Position numbers and translations under genes: made by a program
From: Neoarius graeffei
Lineage: Eukaryota > Chordata > Actinopteri > Siluriformes > Ariidae
Direction: 5' to 3'
NCBI RefSeq assembly: GCF_027579695.1
Contig: NC_083571.1
Location: forward strand, 48,831,890-48,895,889
DNA length: 64,000 bases
In this document: positions 11,751-23,577 of the stretch, piece after piece
How the letters are laid out: the number at the start of each line of letters is the position of its first letter
Numbering within the stretch: the first letter of the stretch is position 1
Notes under the pieces: model-generated
Told to the model about the DNA's origin: nothing
The model's database searches: none
The model's input: only the letters and a program-made list of their open reading frames with translations

Positions 11751-14700
11751 GGAAGATGGAAGTACCTTCAATAAATCTATGGGTGAGGGAGATGGCATTT
11801 TGTGTTGTACTGGAAAGACTGACTTACCGTATATAACTAGAGGACGGGCAGGAGAATTTGAAGAAATATGAAAACCTATATTGGACTTTCTTGGGCATCA
11901 AGAAACACTTTCACTGTGATGTCGCTGTGTTGTGGGTTTTTTCTTCTTTTTCTTTGTGTGTGTGTGTGTGTGTGTGAACAGACCATGATTAATCTTATTT
12001 GACACTTATTGTCATTGTTTATTCCTGTGTTAATGTTTTATATGTAAAATTCAAGAAAAACATTGGTTACAAAAAGTGACTTTGTGGAAATTTATTTTTA
12101 TTATATTTTATGTTTTCATCATTTTAAATTAAGAAACGGTAACAGACCAATCCTCTTCTCTTGTGCTATTTCTAAGATTTGTTGCAACACAAAATGCATT
12201 TCAGAAAACAGTGATAACTAAATGCTAATTTGAGAGTAAATTCAGTACACAATCAGTTGGGTGGCACTGATCTCCATTTCCATAGCCCTCAGCTCTCACC
12301 TATTACATACAGTAGCTCGAGTTACAGTGGGTGCCAGTCCTCTGGTAACCACAAGAGATCAACTCCCTACTTACATCTGTATTGCAGTGTGCCTCACCAG
12401 AAGGAAGTAGGTAACATTTTAATGATAGTCTTTGGTATGACCCATCGGTGAGTAGAACTCGCAATCTCCCAGTCAAGAGACGGACACACTAATCACAAGG
12501 ACAGCTCACTGTCTTACGCTTCAGCCAGTTTATACAACAGAATTAGTTGAGCAAGCAGTACCTTGTGAATGCCACATATTATTACATGAAATGTAAGTCA
12601 ATTTGAAAGTAATCCAAAGTATTTAGAATATGTTACTCATATTGTGTAATCTAATGGAATACATTACAAATTACATTGTAGAACATGTATTCTGTGATCT
12701 GCCATGGGATACATTTGAAAACACTGGCTGCTTTTAGGAAACTTATCCCAGCCTTGGAACACCAAGCACAATGAATACACAGAACTATACCCATGAATGG
12801 CACTCTTTCACACTTAGGGGCAGTTTAACACGGCCAATTCACCTACTGGCATGGTTTTTGTGGGGTGGGAAACCAGGAAACCCAGAAGGAACCCACAGAA
12901 ACATGAGATGATGTGAAATTCCATGTCAGATGCACAGCATCTGAACTGAGGCGTGAACTAAGATCTGCGGAATATGCTATCAGATGCCCCACCTGGGAAG
13001 AAACATCATGCATCACCCAGCTCACAGCTCAAACTTGCACAAGGAACAAACAAGCTTAATTAATGATTCCAGTCCAAAATAAAGGTGCAATGTAATTTTT
13101 GTGTTCCAAATTAGTAGTTTAACTCAATATCCTGCATGGACACCAATTAACTATGTCTAGTGAGAGTGCAGTGAGATGGCAATATCCTGATGGATGTGGA
13201 ATGAGGTGTTTTTAGGCCACAACAGGACATTTTGCAGTAGCAGTGTGAAACATTTGCATTGGCAGATACACTACAAAGCAAATCACAATCTTTGATTTTT
13301 TCTTTGATGTTTTTATTTATAAGTAAAGAAAGCTGAGTGAAAATTCATTATCCTGAGTATCCATTACACAAATGCAGAGAGGAGTTTAGATTTGGCGAAA
13401 TAAACCATGCAATCTTGAAACAAACAGAAGGGTGTTGTCAGTGGTTGATTTCAGACACAATCTGTCCTGATATTTATGATAAATGAGGTGCTGGATTGAT
13501 TTAAGAACTGAGAATCAGAGGGAAAATCTCCTCAAGGCAATATTAAATGGTTTGGGATTGTGCAGTGGAGTGATGATAAGAAATCCTCACAGTCTGCCAG
13601 AAAGTTGTCTCAGGAATCCATAGTGAATCAGAGGCTGAAGTGTTTCAGAGACGTTCTGGATATTGCCGTGATTTTGCGTATTGAGAATTTCTTTCTTGGT
13701 ATTCGTCATAGATGACTGAATTACTGAATATGCTGCATGCTAAATAATATTTTGATACTAACAGTTGTGAAAAGTTTGTTGAAGGGAATGAAATACTCTG
13801 AACAAGGAAGAGCCAAATCAGTTAAGGTGTAAAATCATGTGAATGTACACATATTGAATAAAATAATTTTCAAATTCCCATTAATATGTCATGCATTCCT
13901 TCATAAATAAATAAACAAAAAATAAATAGCTAGCCTATTAGTAATCAATAATGCACTTTACTTATTTCTGAAGTCTACAAATTTTGGAAATTCTCAAGCA
14001 GTTAAGTATTTCAGTGAAGAAACACCCTTTACAGTGAGTAAAACCTCATTCCTACATGATCACACCGCTTCCTCTGTGATAAGCATGCTTCCAAACATAC
14101 CCAAATTCATCGAGACTCTGATGATTGGTTGTTTCTCAACATTTCTCATTGGCTGGGAGGTGATAATGATTCTGATTATTGAATTAGGTGTCATGGAAAT
14201 ATTAGAAGGTGATGGTTAAAAAAATAAGAAAATATTCATGATCATTAGTACTATTTACCACTTTACAGTGTTTTGATTTATCCTGTTTTATAAACCATCT
14301 TGGTACTACTGTAATGAAAACTGCAAAGGAGTACAAATGAATTTAAGGCAAATTTGAGTGCATTGTTTTTCTATTATGTTTATACAGAAATTCTCACTTT
14401 TCCAGGAAGGCTATGAATATGACTACTGAATTATATTTGGGAGAGAAATGAAACTAACATAGTCCTACCATGAAATCAAGCTATTATCTTAAACTCAAAC
14501 TTAGATTTAACTATGCTAAATCCAACAATCAAGAGGGCATTTTAAATATCAATCAATCATTCACATAGTACATAGAAAAAGCAAAGATTTTTCATAGATA
14601 AACCTCTCCCCAAAAAAAACACAAACAAGCCTGTACTTCTAACCAATAAGTATATATCATCCTCTAGCTAGTTGTTCCATACGCTACACCAAAACCTCAC

Positions 14701-15540
14701 ACATTTGTTCTTTTTGTTGTTGTTGTTCTTTGACCAATTATTCTTCTTCTCAGTGTTGTATTTAAGACGTATTTCTGCCACCTGTAAATCAGAATGAAAA
14801 AAAGTTTTGACTGTCATATTGCTCATATAAAATAAATAAATAAATGAATGTACAAATAAATAGCAGTCAAACTGATGTTCTGCAAAATTCAAAACATAAA
14901 GAGATTTAAGTGTATTCAATGCAAATAATACTGCAGTGCTGTTGCATTCTTGAACCTGATAGGTCAGAAGGCTGCAAATCATAACCCAGGTTCATATTTC
15001 CAAATTTTACTGAGCTGTTATATATATGTGACAAATAAAGGCTTCTTCTTCTTCTATTAATGTGATGATTCTGATAAGTTATCCATTCTACAATAGCAAA
15101 TCATTCACAGTAACTTGTAAACCAAATGCTCCACATAATCTACATCTAATAATTAGAAGAATTTTGTTATTTATGGAAGAAAAATCTTTTAGTTGTTGAT
15201 ATGGTGAAACTTTATGCAAGATGTTTATTTCACATTCATGGAAGGAGTGTCAGGCTTCAACACAGTAAGTTCTTTTACGACAGGGGAATCTTCAAGACAG
15301 AGGACTTTGCACATTCCAGTTTCTTGGAATGTGACAAGATGTCTTTTTTTTTCTTTTTACCTTTAATAGAAAGTGAGGAAATTAGTGTTTTTAAGTGCTA
15401 TAAGATAATAATAGGAACTACTTGTGCATGTCAAACAATTAATATACGAAGAGAAAGTTCTTTTTTTGTAATTTAATTCAAAAAGGTAAACATTCATCAG
15501 TTCTATATTCATGACACAAAGTGAAATATTTCAAGGCATT
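11751..15540. other. Anonymous AT-rich sequence
   Basis: No convincing exon, RNA gene or transposon except a short (GT)n at 11957-11977 and a decayed SINE at about 12815-12985. Open frames are short and AT-driven. This could be host sequence downstream of the lectin exons, or their next intron. Confidence 0.5.
12815..12985 (-). repeat. Old, diverged SINE relic
   Basis: Words such as GGAACCCACAGAAAC, GGAAACCAGGAAACCC and CCAATTCACCT line up with the central part of the SINE at 2687-4514 (GGAGGAAACCCACG, GGGGAAACCGG), with many substitutions. Head and tail are no longer recognisable. Confidence 0.5.
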
Positions 15541-15549
15541 TTTTTTTTT

Positions 15550-16870
15550 TTAGAAATTTTGATGATTATGGCTGAGAGCTCATGGAAATCAGAAATTCAG
15601 TATCTCAAATCCTTAGAATATTTCCTAAGATCGACCAAAAAAGAGTTACAATACAGAAATGTCCAACTTCTGTAAAGTATGATCTTTTACACACTCAATA
15701 CTTGGTTGGGGCTCCTTTACCATGAATTACTGCATCAATATTGCATGGCATGTAGGTGATTAACCTGTGGCACTGCTGAGGTGTTATTGAAGCCCAGGTT
15801 GCTTTGATAGTGGCCTTCAGCTTGTCTGTATTTCTGGGTCAGGCATTTCTCAACTTCCTACTGACAATACCAGATAGATTCTTGATGGGATTCAGGTCAC
15901 ACAAGTTGGCTGGCCAATCAAGCACAGTAATATCATGGCCAGCAAACCATTTGGTAGTAGTTTTGACACTGTCAGAAGGTGCTAAATATTGCTGGAAAAG
16001 GAAATTGGCATCTCCATAAAGCTTGTCAGCAGATGAAAGCATGAAGTGGTCTAAAATGTCCTGGTTGACAACTGCATTGACTTTGGACTTGATTAAACAC
16101 AGTGGACCAACACCAGCAGATGACATGGCACCTCAAATCACAGACTGTGGAAACTTTACACTGGACTTCAGAAACCTTGAATTCTGTGCCTCTCCACTCT
16201 TCATCCAGACTCTAGGACCTTGATTTCCAAATGAAATGCAAAACTTACTTTTATCTGAAAAGAGAACTTTGGACCACAAAGAAACAGTCCAGTTCTTTCT
16301 CTCTGTATCCCAGATAAGACACTTCTGATGTTGTCTCTGGTACAGGAGTAGCTTGATATTAGGAATGCTCCAGTTGTAACCCCTTGCCTGGAGATGTCTG
16401 TGTGTGGTGGTTATTGATGCACTGACAGCCTCAGTCCACTCCTTGTGAAGCTCTTCTAAGTTCTTGAATCACCTTTTCTTGACAGTCCTCTCAAGGCTGC
16501 GGTCATCTCTGTTGCTTGTGCACTTTTTCCAGCCAGTCATTTCAGCAATGACCTTCTGTGGCTTACCCTCCTTGTGGAGGGTGTCAATGATCATCTTCTG
16601 GAAAACTGTTAAGTCAGCAGTCACAATCAGCAGTGATTGTAGTTGTGTGTATTTAACTATACCGAGAGATACATGGTATATGTACTGTTTTGGTCAAACT
16701 CAAAAGGAAATATGCTAACATTTGGAGACAAGTTTTTTTGTGTGTGCTGTAGGCCATAATTATCAAAATTAAAACAGAAACAAGAAATGTTTGAATTTGT
16801 GTTATGAGTCCAGCATATGTCAAATTTTCACTTTCTTCAGTAACTGATGGAAAATATTGAACTTTTTCAC
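15550..16870 (-). mobile_element. Tc1-like transposon, decayed copy
   Basis: Minus-strand pieces of a Tc1/mariner transposase. At 15839-16126 a frame holds KWFAGHDITVLDWPANLCDL, the block around the second catalytic Asp of the DDE/D triad followed by the typical DLNPI motif. At 16130-16600 further family-typical coding blocks are visible but broken by stops and frameshifts. The same family appears as a 3-prime fragment at 63062-63500 in the opposite orientation. Terminal repeats are too decayed to define exact ends. Not functional. Confidence 0.75.
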
Positions 16871-16884
16871 AATGTTCTAATTGT

Positions 16885-17075
16885 TTGCGATGCCATGGTT
16901 AGAGAAGCAGCTTTGGGACTAAAAGGTCACCAGTTTGATTCCTTGGACCAGGAGGAATGGCTGAAGTGCCCTTGAGCAAGGCACCTCACCCCCAACTGCT
17001 CCACAGGCTGCTCTGGGTATGTTGTATGTCACTCTGGATAAGAGCATCTGCTAAATATCATTAATGTAATGCACT
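16885..17075 (+). repeat. tRNA-derived SINE of the V-SINE type
   Basis: A tRNA-like head with ATGGTTAGAGAAGCAG (A-box-like) and CCAGTTTGATTCC (B-box-like), then a core with CCCTTGAGCAAGGCACC, and a 3-prime end with GGATAAGAGCATCTGCTAAA. The core is the one shared by vertebrate V-SINEs; the tail resembles an L2-type LINE end. Different from the ATGAG-tailed SINE elsewhere in the window. Confidence 0.8.
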
Positions 17076-17600
17076 AGTACCTTGTATTACACTATTAAAT
17101 ATGAACAGCTGAAAGTGTTATTCAATACAACATTTAAAATTGTAATTGTTCCCAAATTGTTGAAGGAAGTACAGGATGTGCTATTTTTGGAAAATAATAA
17201 ACTTCCAGTGGTAACAGCAAGTCCACTTCACATCAGCCCCCTTCACACCAGTCAATCATTGATTATTTTCCTTTCGCAACTTTCTCCCATTGTGTTTTTG
17301 CCTTATTTAAGTCATACAATATTTTATTAAACATACTCTAGCATTAATTGTTCAGAGTCATCACAGGAGCTGGAAATTTTTTTACATCAATTCTAGCCAA
17401 AAATATGAACAACTTTTGAGATGTACCCAGTTAACAAAGCTGACCAGTTTATTGGTGGCAGTGGAGGCATGAGTAAAAGAGTGGAAGAAGGAGTAATGAC
17501 TGGATTACAGTTTTATTCAGGATCCTACTGGCCTGCCAGTACAAACTTTTCTTCAGCCTGCTGGTTCTGGATTGAATGCTGCAGTCCCTTCTGCATGATG
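17076..17600. other. Anonymous sequence
   Basis: AT-rich sequence without a recognisable gene, terminal repeat or RNA gene. Confidence 0.4.
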
Positions 17601-18412
17601 GCAGTCTGATAAACAGTCTGTGTGGTGGATGACTGCAGTCTCTGCTGACTTTGTGAGCCTGCCTCAGTCACCATATATGGATGGACTCCTGTAAAGCTGA
17701 GAGTTTGTTGCCAAGGAGGACTTTGCAGTCATGGAGGGATCAGCTGCCTACCAGACAGTTATCCACCCAATCTGGATGCTCTCTGTGGTGCATTTGTAGA
17801 AATTGGTCAGGATTTCTTCCTTCCTGAGCTTCCTGAGCCTCCACAGAAAATAGAGTTGCTGGCACACAGATTTCACGACTGTCTTAGTATGAAGAGACAA
17901 GGACAAGTCATGGGTGAGGGGCACACAATCATTTTCTTAGTTTTGCTGATGTTGAGATAGAGGCTGTTGTCACTGCAACACTCAGATAATGTTCTGACCT
18001 CATCTCTGTCTGTGATGAGGCAAAGGATGGTGGTGTTGTCACCAAACTTGATAATGATATTGACAGTGGGGAGGAGATCCAGTCACCGATTTCCAAAGTC
18101 CAAAGTCCACTGAAAGTCCAAAATCCAGTTGCACAGGTGAGTGATAAGTCCTTGAGCTTTGCGATGAGTTTGGATGGGATGATGGTGTTAAAGGCAGGGC
18201 TGTAGATAATAAACAGCATTTTCACATAACTGTTTTTTTCTTATCCAGGTGTCTGAGACCACTGTGCATTGCAAGAGCAATGGCATCATCCTTCGACCCG
18301 TTTTCATATGCAAATTGGAGAGGGTCCAATTTGGCCAGAAGAGAGGAACAGATACCGTATGGTTTTTGACTAGCCACTCAAATCTCTTCATGATTGTAGT
18401 GGTCAGAGCCAC
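17601..18412 (-). pseudogene. LINE reverse transcriptase relic (Rex1/L2-like)
   Basis: Minus-strand fragments of a non-LTR retrotransposon reverse transcriptase. The frame at 17929-18225 contains PAFNTIIPSKLIAKLKDL, equivalent to the palm motif-A block (normally F-x-D-FSSAFNTI); the catalytic Asp position now reads Tyr (IIYSPAF). Upstream frames around 18188-18412 carry RT palm sequence in shifted frames. Stops and frameshifts make it non-coding. It is the same broad group as the LINE at 50323-53425. Confidence 0.65.
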
Positions 18413-18761
18413 AGGATAGTCCTACTTCAGATATTTGACTGCAAAACTTGAATGATCAGTTCAGGGAAGGACCCTATGCAATACTATTTCATGTTCATGG
18501 GGTCATAGTTATCTTCAAATAACCATTTCTCAGAAACTGAAATTCCAGTTGAGCTGAAATTTGGTGTGCTCTATCTTTCTGCTAATCCATAACTGAATTA
18601 CTTCACAGGTTTTCAGCAGGTAGTTTACAAACCTAACATTGAGCTTTCATTTAAAAAAAATGCTCATGTCAGGGCTATTTATTGTGATATGTATCTTGAC
18701 ACGAAATGGCCACTTGGGATGCTATGTGCAAGGAGAACTTGGAAGCTGCAGATTGCTGTAA

Positions 18762-18801
<40 letters not shown>

Positions 18802-19020
18802 TGTAGTAGGAGTAGTAGTAGTCATTGTCATAGTAGGAAGAGGAGAAGTAGTATTCTAATCTTTCTTACTTTTTTTGTTTTAAGTTTCAGTTTCCAGTTC
18901 TGGTTCCTTTGTCCAACTGATCTGAAATATTGATGACTGGACATTGGCAGATTTCATCTGTGGAAAAGAATTACTATTATGTGCTACTATTATGTACAAA
19001 TACTTCATTTGCAGTATACA

Positions 19021-19021
<1 letters not shown>
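18413..19021. other. Anonymous sequence with (ATT)n microsatellite
   Basis: Mostly anonymous. A clean ATT tract lies at 18762-18801 and continues as a degenerate GTAGTAGTA/GAGGAGAAG stretch. No gene seen. Confidence 0.6.

Positions 19022-19071
<50 letters not shown>
19022..19071. repeat. (CA)n microsatellite
   Basis: About 25 uninterrupted CA dinucleotides. Confidence 0.97.
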
Positions 19072-19073
<2 letters not shown>

Positions 19074-19107
19074 CAATTCTTGAAGTTGACATGCTGGAAG
19101 CAGGAAA

Positions 19108-19320
19108 AATGGGCAAACATAAGGATGTGAACAACTTTGACAAGAGCCAAATTGTGATGGCTTGATGACTGGGTCTGAGCATCTCCAAAATGGAACATCT
19201 TGTGGGGTATTCCTGGTATGCAGTCGATAATATTTACCAAAAGTGGTCCAAGGAAGGACAACTGCTGAACCGGCGACAGGGCCAAGGGTGTCAAAGGCTC
19301 ACTGATTTGCATGGGGCACG
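19108..19320 (+). pseudogene. Tc1-like transposase N-terminal fragment
   Basis: Plus-strand translation gives the helix-turn-helix DNA-binding start of a teleost Tc1 transposase (MGKHKDVNNFDKSQIVMA, then YQKWSKEGQLLNRRQGQG after a frame change). A stop follows the first block. It is cut off after the first HTH, and neither the catalytic domain nor terminal repeats follow. This is a different Tc1 group from the one at 15.5 and 41.5 kb. Confidence 0.7.
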
Positions 19321-19461
19321 AAGGCTTTTATGTTATGGCTGATTGGTATATATTTAACAGCTATTCCACAAAATTGAGTCATACATGAGCTCAGAGCTGA
19401 CGAGGCATGTTGCGCTGAGTCGGCTATAAGCCATGTATGATGAGATTGAGTAGAATAACTT

Positions 19462-19864
19462 TTATTCTGCCCACATTCACTGGATTTTGAGAAACAAAGC
19501 ATTTTTATTTTTAACAAATTTAATAAATAAAAACTTTATACGTACAAAACGTCCGACAAAATCAGTTCCACTGAGAATGTAAACAAACCGGCAAAATGAC
19601 AGTCGCAATTTGTGAAAACTGAGATAATTCTTGAAAAATAAAAAGGATACTTTCTTATCATCAAATGCTTTTATTCCATATTTTGTTGCTTTTTTGTATT
19701 TTGGGGGTTTTGTTTTCGAGTAGAGTTTTTATTTCATCCTGGGTTAGTTCAGGAAAACGCTCGACCATTTTCTTTTTCTCTACTCACGGTATATGAATTG
19801 CCTAGTAGCAGAGTAGCCAATCAGAGCGTGCTATTGCTCGTATCCAGTGAATGTGGACAGAATA
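19462..19864. mobile_element. MITE with inverted ends
   Basis: About 400 bp bounded by ATTCTGCCCACATTCACTGG and its near-perfect reverse complement CCAGTGAATGTGGACAGAAT. The interior is AT-rich and non-coding. The sequence just to the left (19322-19460) also looks repetitive, with a short inverted pair TCATACATG/CATGTATGA, and may belong to a larger element. Superfamily not assigned. Confidence 0.6.
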
Positions 19865-20209
19865 TAGATATAGATATCTTCACGAGTAAAGGTTTGGAAA
19901 ATATGTTAATCAGGTCTGGGATGTATTTTGTCTGAAAAATACAAGTTGATCAAAACCCAAAGATAAATTTCATATCTTCAAGCTAATGTGTAGTTTTCTT
20001 TTTCTTATATTGACACATTCAACACTATGCAAGTTAATCAAAACAATTCATCGATATCCTCACAAGTGAAGATATTGAAAAATATGTTACTGAACATAGA
20101 AAAAAATGTCCAGGATGTAATTACATAGTTTGTATGAAAAATATGAGTGGCATATTTCCCAGGAAAACACTCGTGTGTAATATCCATCCATTATCCGTAA
20201 CTGCTTATC

Positions 20210-20266
<57 letters not shown>

Positions 20267-20782
20267 GAGAGATGGGGACTACCACTGGATCACCACTGAC
20301 AAAATATATTATTTGGGTGTAATATATTATTAATATATTCTTTAAACCACTTTCAACAAAGCTGTGACACAAATATGGTGGTGGAATGTTTACATTGTCA
20401 CTGGTATGTGTGCAACAAGTGCAGTAGTAGCAATGGGTGGGTCACTGCTGGGTTCTCAGTTGAGAAATAGTTAAATGTGAACCAGCTAACAGTGAGTCCC
20501 TTTCTACAAATAGAGGACAGGCAACAAGCCATGCAGTGCAACATGGAGAGGACAATCAGTAATGGTCAATGTGTACATTTTCACTGTACATTCTCACACA
20601 CCTTTTGAAGAACGTTGTCCCTCATGGTAGACTTGGTGAGATCCTCACTGCTGTTAAATTTTAGTCTCAGAAATGCTGTCTTAGCAAGTACTAAAAAAGT
20701 CAATGATGTTGATATTTAGCAACTGTTGTGAAACTTATTTTGACTTAAAATTTATATGAAAGTGTGAGGTGAATATAAAAAT
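19865..20782. other. Intergenic or intronic sequence with (GT)n
   Basis: No gene found. At 20179-20211 the words ATCCATCCATTATCCGTAAC and CTTATCC are an inverted L2-type repeat tail, followed by a (GT)n tract at 20214-20262. On the minus strand this would be 3-prime UTR or the following intron of the lectin gene; I see no canonical AATAAA signal close to the possible stop. Confidence 0.4.
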
Positions 20783-20787
20783 CTAAC

Positions 20788-20927
20788 CTGGAAACCCGTA
20801 CACTTCCACTTCACAGAAATTGAGATACCTGGAAACATTGGGAGCGATCATGTTCACGTAACGACCCCGCATATTGCAGATGTAATTTTCAGAGGCGCCA
20901 GCAGGGATGCTAGAGATAACAACACAT
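20788..20927 (-). CDS. F-type lectin (fucolectin) domain, second exon
   Basis: Host exon for the C-terminal third of an F-type lectin domain (a fucose-binding beta-barrel used in innate recognition). The 140-bp exon starts after an acceptor CTCTCTGCAG and encodes residues 95-140 of the domain: a conserved start (CVVISSIPAG), then GRYVN and CEVEVYGFP, which are family signatures. It begins in phase 2 of an Arg codon whose first two bases come from the exon ending at 40511. The end is ambiguous: CCAG is followed by GTTAGA, so either it is spliced in phase 1 to another domain exon, or it reads Pro-Gly-stop with the stop at 20783-20785. No frameshift or stop interrupts it. Confidence 0.85.
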
Positions 20928-22213
20928 CTGCAGAGAGAAAAACAATGGAGGGATCATGTATTGAGTTCATGTTAAATATAAAGTTAAATATAAAGTTTCT
21001 AAGATTTTAGAAAGCTGTCACCACCCTGAAGTTGTTTATTTTCATACCAGAGTGTATTGAAGAACTATGTTATTAAATAATGACACATACTTTTTCTCAG
21101 TTTATAGTCATGTTTAATGTTCGAGAAAATCTGTGAAACAAGTTGGTTCCTGTTATCCCTTACATTATAGCAGCTATAGACAGTTGTTTCCTCACTCTTT
21201 TGTCTCTCCCCTGAAGTTAAGAAGACAAAAATGCAACCTTCCATCCTAAAGACTTTCCCATGACAGGAAAAAAAATAGCCTTCCCAAATAATCCCTTCTC
21301 TGATAAAATTAATATTGCTCACAGTTTTCCTTCCGAGGAATAGAAGGATTCGCCATTAGCTGTTGGGAAGATATGAGAAAATTTACTGTGTGATAAATTT
21401 ACAAAAAAGTTATTACATATACCGGTATACAGTATATACACACAGCTTGCCTGCAACCCTGTACAGGATAAGCGGCTACAGATAATGGATGGATGGATGG
21501 ATGGATGGATGGATGGATGGATGGATGGATGGGAGATGGAAAGACAACATTACAAATGGTAAATATTTTACCTTCCCTTTACCTTCCCATTTTTTTAAAA
21601 ATGTGCTGGAAGAATCAAAATTGAAATGAGTTTATTTTGATAAATAGATAAATAAAAAAAATAAATAAAAAATAATAATTTGGTAAAATATAAAATAATG
21701 GGCTGTTGTATTGTTTTGAGTGCAATACAGATCAAAGATTATTCACAAATCATTGTTTTCAGTTTTAATTTCAATTACAACTTACTGTCGCAACATTTTC
21801 TGATTTGGGGTTGTATATTTTTCCTTGTGGATTTAAATGTTGTCTTGTCAGAACAAGAGTGCTCTGAGAGCACAATATCCCCTGCTGGCAACGATACCAT
21901 AACTCTAGTAAAATACGACTGAATTGAACAAAATTGTAATATGCGTATTACCAATATATAACAAAGAATCCTGTCAAGTTTCATGAAATTCCTCCAGAAA
22001 TTGTAAGAGGAGTTGATTTCAGAAGGTGAGTCCCCTTTCTGGGACAGACGGATGGACATTGCCACAACATAATCCCCCATCAGGCATTTCAGCCAGCAGG
22101 GGATAAAAATTTATTTACTTTATTTTTTACTTCAGAAAAATAAAGTGTACAATACTATAAAATCAACAGTACTAATCTTATAATGGCATTTAAAATATTG
22201 CCAAATTACTTAA
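20928..22213. other. Lectin intron, distal part, with repeats
   Basis: Intron of the minus-strand lectin gene. It contains an L2-type tail (TACAGGATAAGCGGCTACAG) running into (GGAT)n at 21486-21532, an AT-rich stretch, and at about 21845-22110 a teleost repeat with AAGTTTCATGAAATTCCTCC and GGGACAGACGGATGGAC. The 85-residue minus frame at 21065-21322 has no family features and I do not call it a gene. Confidence 0.55.
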
Positions 22214-22803
22214 TGTAACACGGCTGTGACAAACCAGACGTTCGCGGATTGTGAATGAACTCAAGGTTTTAATGAACACAGTGAGAAAAGACAATGTACA
22301 AAAGCCAGGCCAGGTCAATATTGAGAAATCCAAAACAGTAACGAGGGCTAGACAAATCGTGGTCAGGAAACGGGCAATAGTCCAAGAACCGGGAATCAGA
22401 AAAACACAGGCAATCAAAACACAAGGGCTAGGCAAATTGTAATCAGAAAACAGGTGAGGATCAAGAAACCGGGAAGCAAGAGAAACGAGCAAGCAAACAA
22501 GGTAAAGTCAGGAAAAAAAACAGAAGGCAAAAAGGGTCATACACAGGAACACAATCAGATTAGTAATGCTCAGTAGACTCACGAAATGTGGAAGCAATAC
22601 TGTGTGATGAACAAAACAAACAAAGGGGTATAAATACTAGTGGAAACAAAAAGGTATAGGTGATGATGATTAGAACTCAGGGGGAGCCACTCCTAGGAAG
22701 TGGCTCCGGATTGGCTGACAGAGTGCACGTGGTAGTGACTGGTGTGTGAGGGGGATTGTGGGAAGTGGAGTCCTGAGTGTTGGGTGAGCCTGGAAGCATG
22801 ACA
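22214..22803 (-). repeat. Downstream (3-prime) LTR of the chromodomain element
   Basis: 590 bp, TG...CA on both strands (plus-strand edges TGTAACACGG and AGCATGACA). Immediately outside, at 22804-22819, lies a run of 12 C, which on the minus strand is the G-rich polypurine tract expected before a 3-prime LTR. Confidence 0.85.
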
Positions 22804-22819
22804 GTACCCCCCCCCCCCA

Positions 22820-23577
22820 AGGAGTCCAAGGAGGCCAAGGGACGAGGATGATGACCATGACGACCGCCACCCACGCTGCTGGGAACACTCCTGAGCGAGC
22901 ATTCAGAACTGCCACGGTGCTGGACAGAGGGCCATCGCCACGGACGACCTCTGAAACCACCGTTGCGCAGACTGCCGGGAGGGCTGGACACACGGCCCCT
23001 CGGACAGCCCATAGGCTGAGGCGCTGGCTTCTCTGGATGGCGTTGATGGAACTCCTCCACCAACCCCAGATCCAGCATATCCTGAGCGGGAACCCAGCTA
23101 CGCTCCTCGGGCCCATAGCCCTCCCAGTCCACTAGGTAGTGCAGAGTCCCTCCTCTCCTTCTGGAGTCCAGCAACCGGTGGACAGCATACACTGGGGTGC
23201 TTTCCACGTACACCGGAGGTGGGGGTGCGACATCAGGTGTGGCCTCATCCAATGGACCTGAGACAACAGGTTTCAAGAGAGATGCATGAAACGAGTTAGA
23301 AACATGGTAATGCACAGGCAGATCTAATTTATAAGTAACCTCATTACTTCGCTGGAGAATTTTAAATGGACCAATGTATTTGGGCAATAATTTTCTACCT
23401 CCCTCAGGAAACCTGAAGTCCCGGGTTGACAGCTACACTTGGTCCCCAGGGAGGTAGGTAGGTGTGTCACCTCTATGATGATCCACCAGCCTCGTGTCAG
23501 TGGAGGATGTTCTCGATCCACTGGTGAGTCTGTTCCCAGACCTACTTGCTCCGTTGTATCCAACCATCAATGGCTGG
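22820..23577 (-). pseudogene. Integrase C-terminus and chromodomain
   Basis: Minus-strand frame (22677-23387 in its open part) beginning with the integrase GPF-like motif ([10 protein letters not shown], then SFHASLLKP). A chromodomain follows, with [20 protein letters not shown], the aromatic and acidic residues typical of chromovirus integrase tails that read histone marks. A Pro/Arg-rich tail runs into the LTR. The upstream part is cut by the LINE insertion at about 23578, so it cannot be made as a complete integrase. Confidence 0.85.

Noticed and set aside
14034..14982. Small frames in the anonymous 12-15 kb region
   Set aside because: Short, AT-driven, with no splice context or similarity I can recognise.
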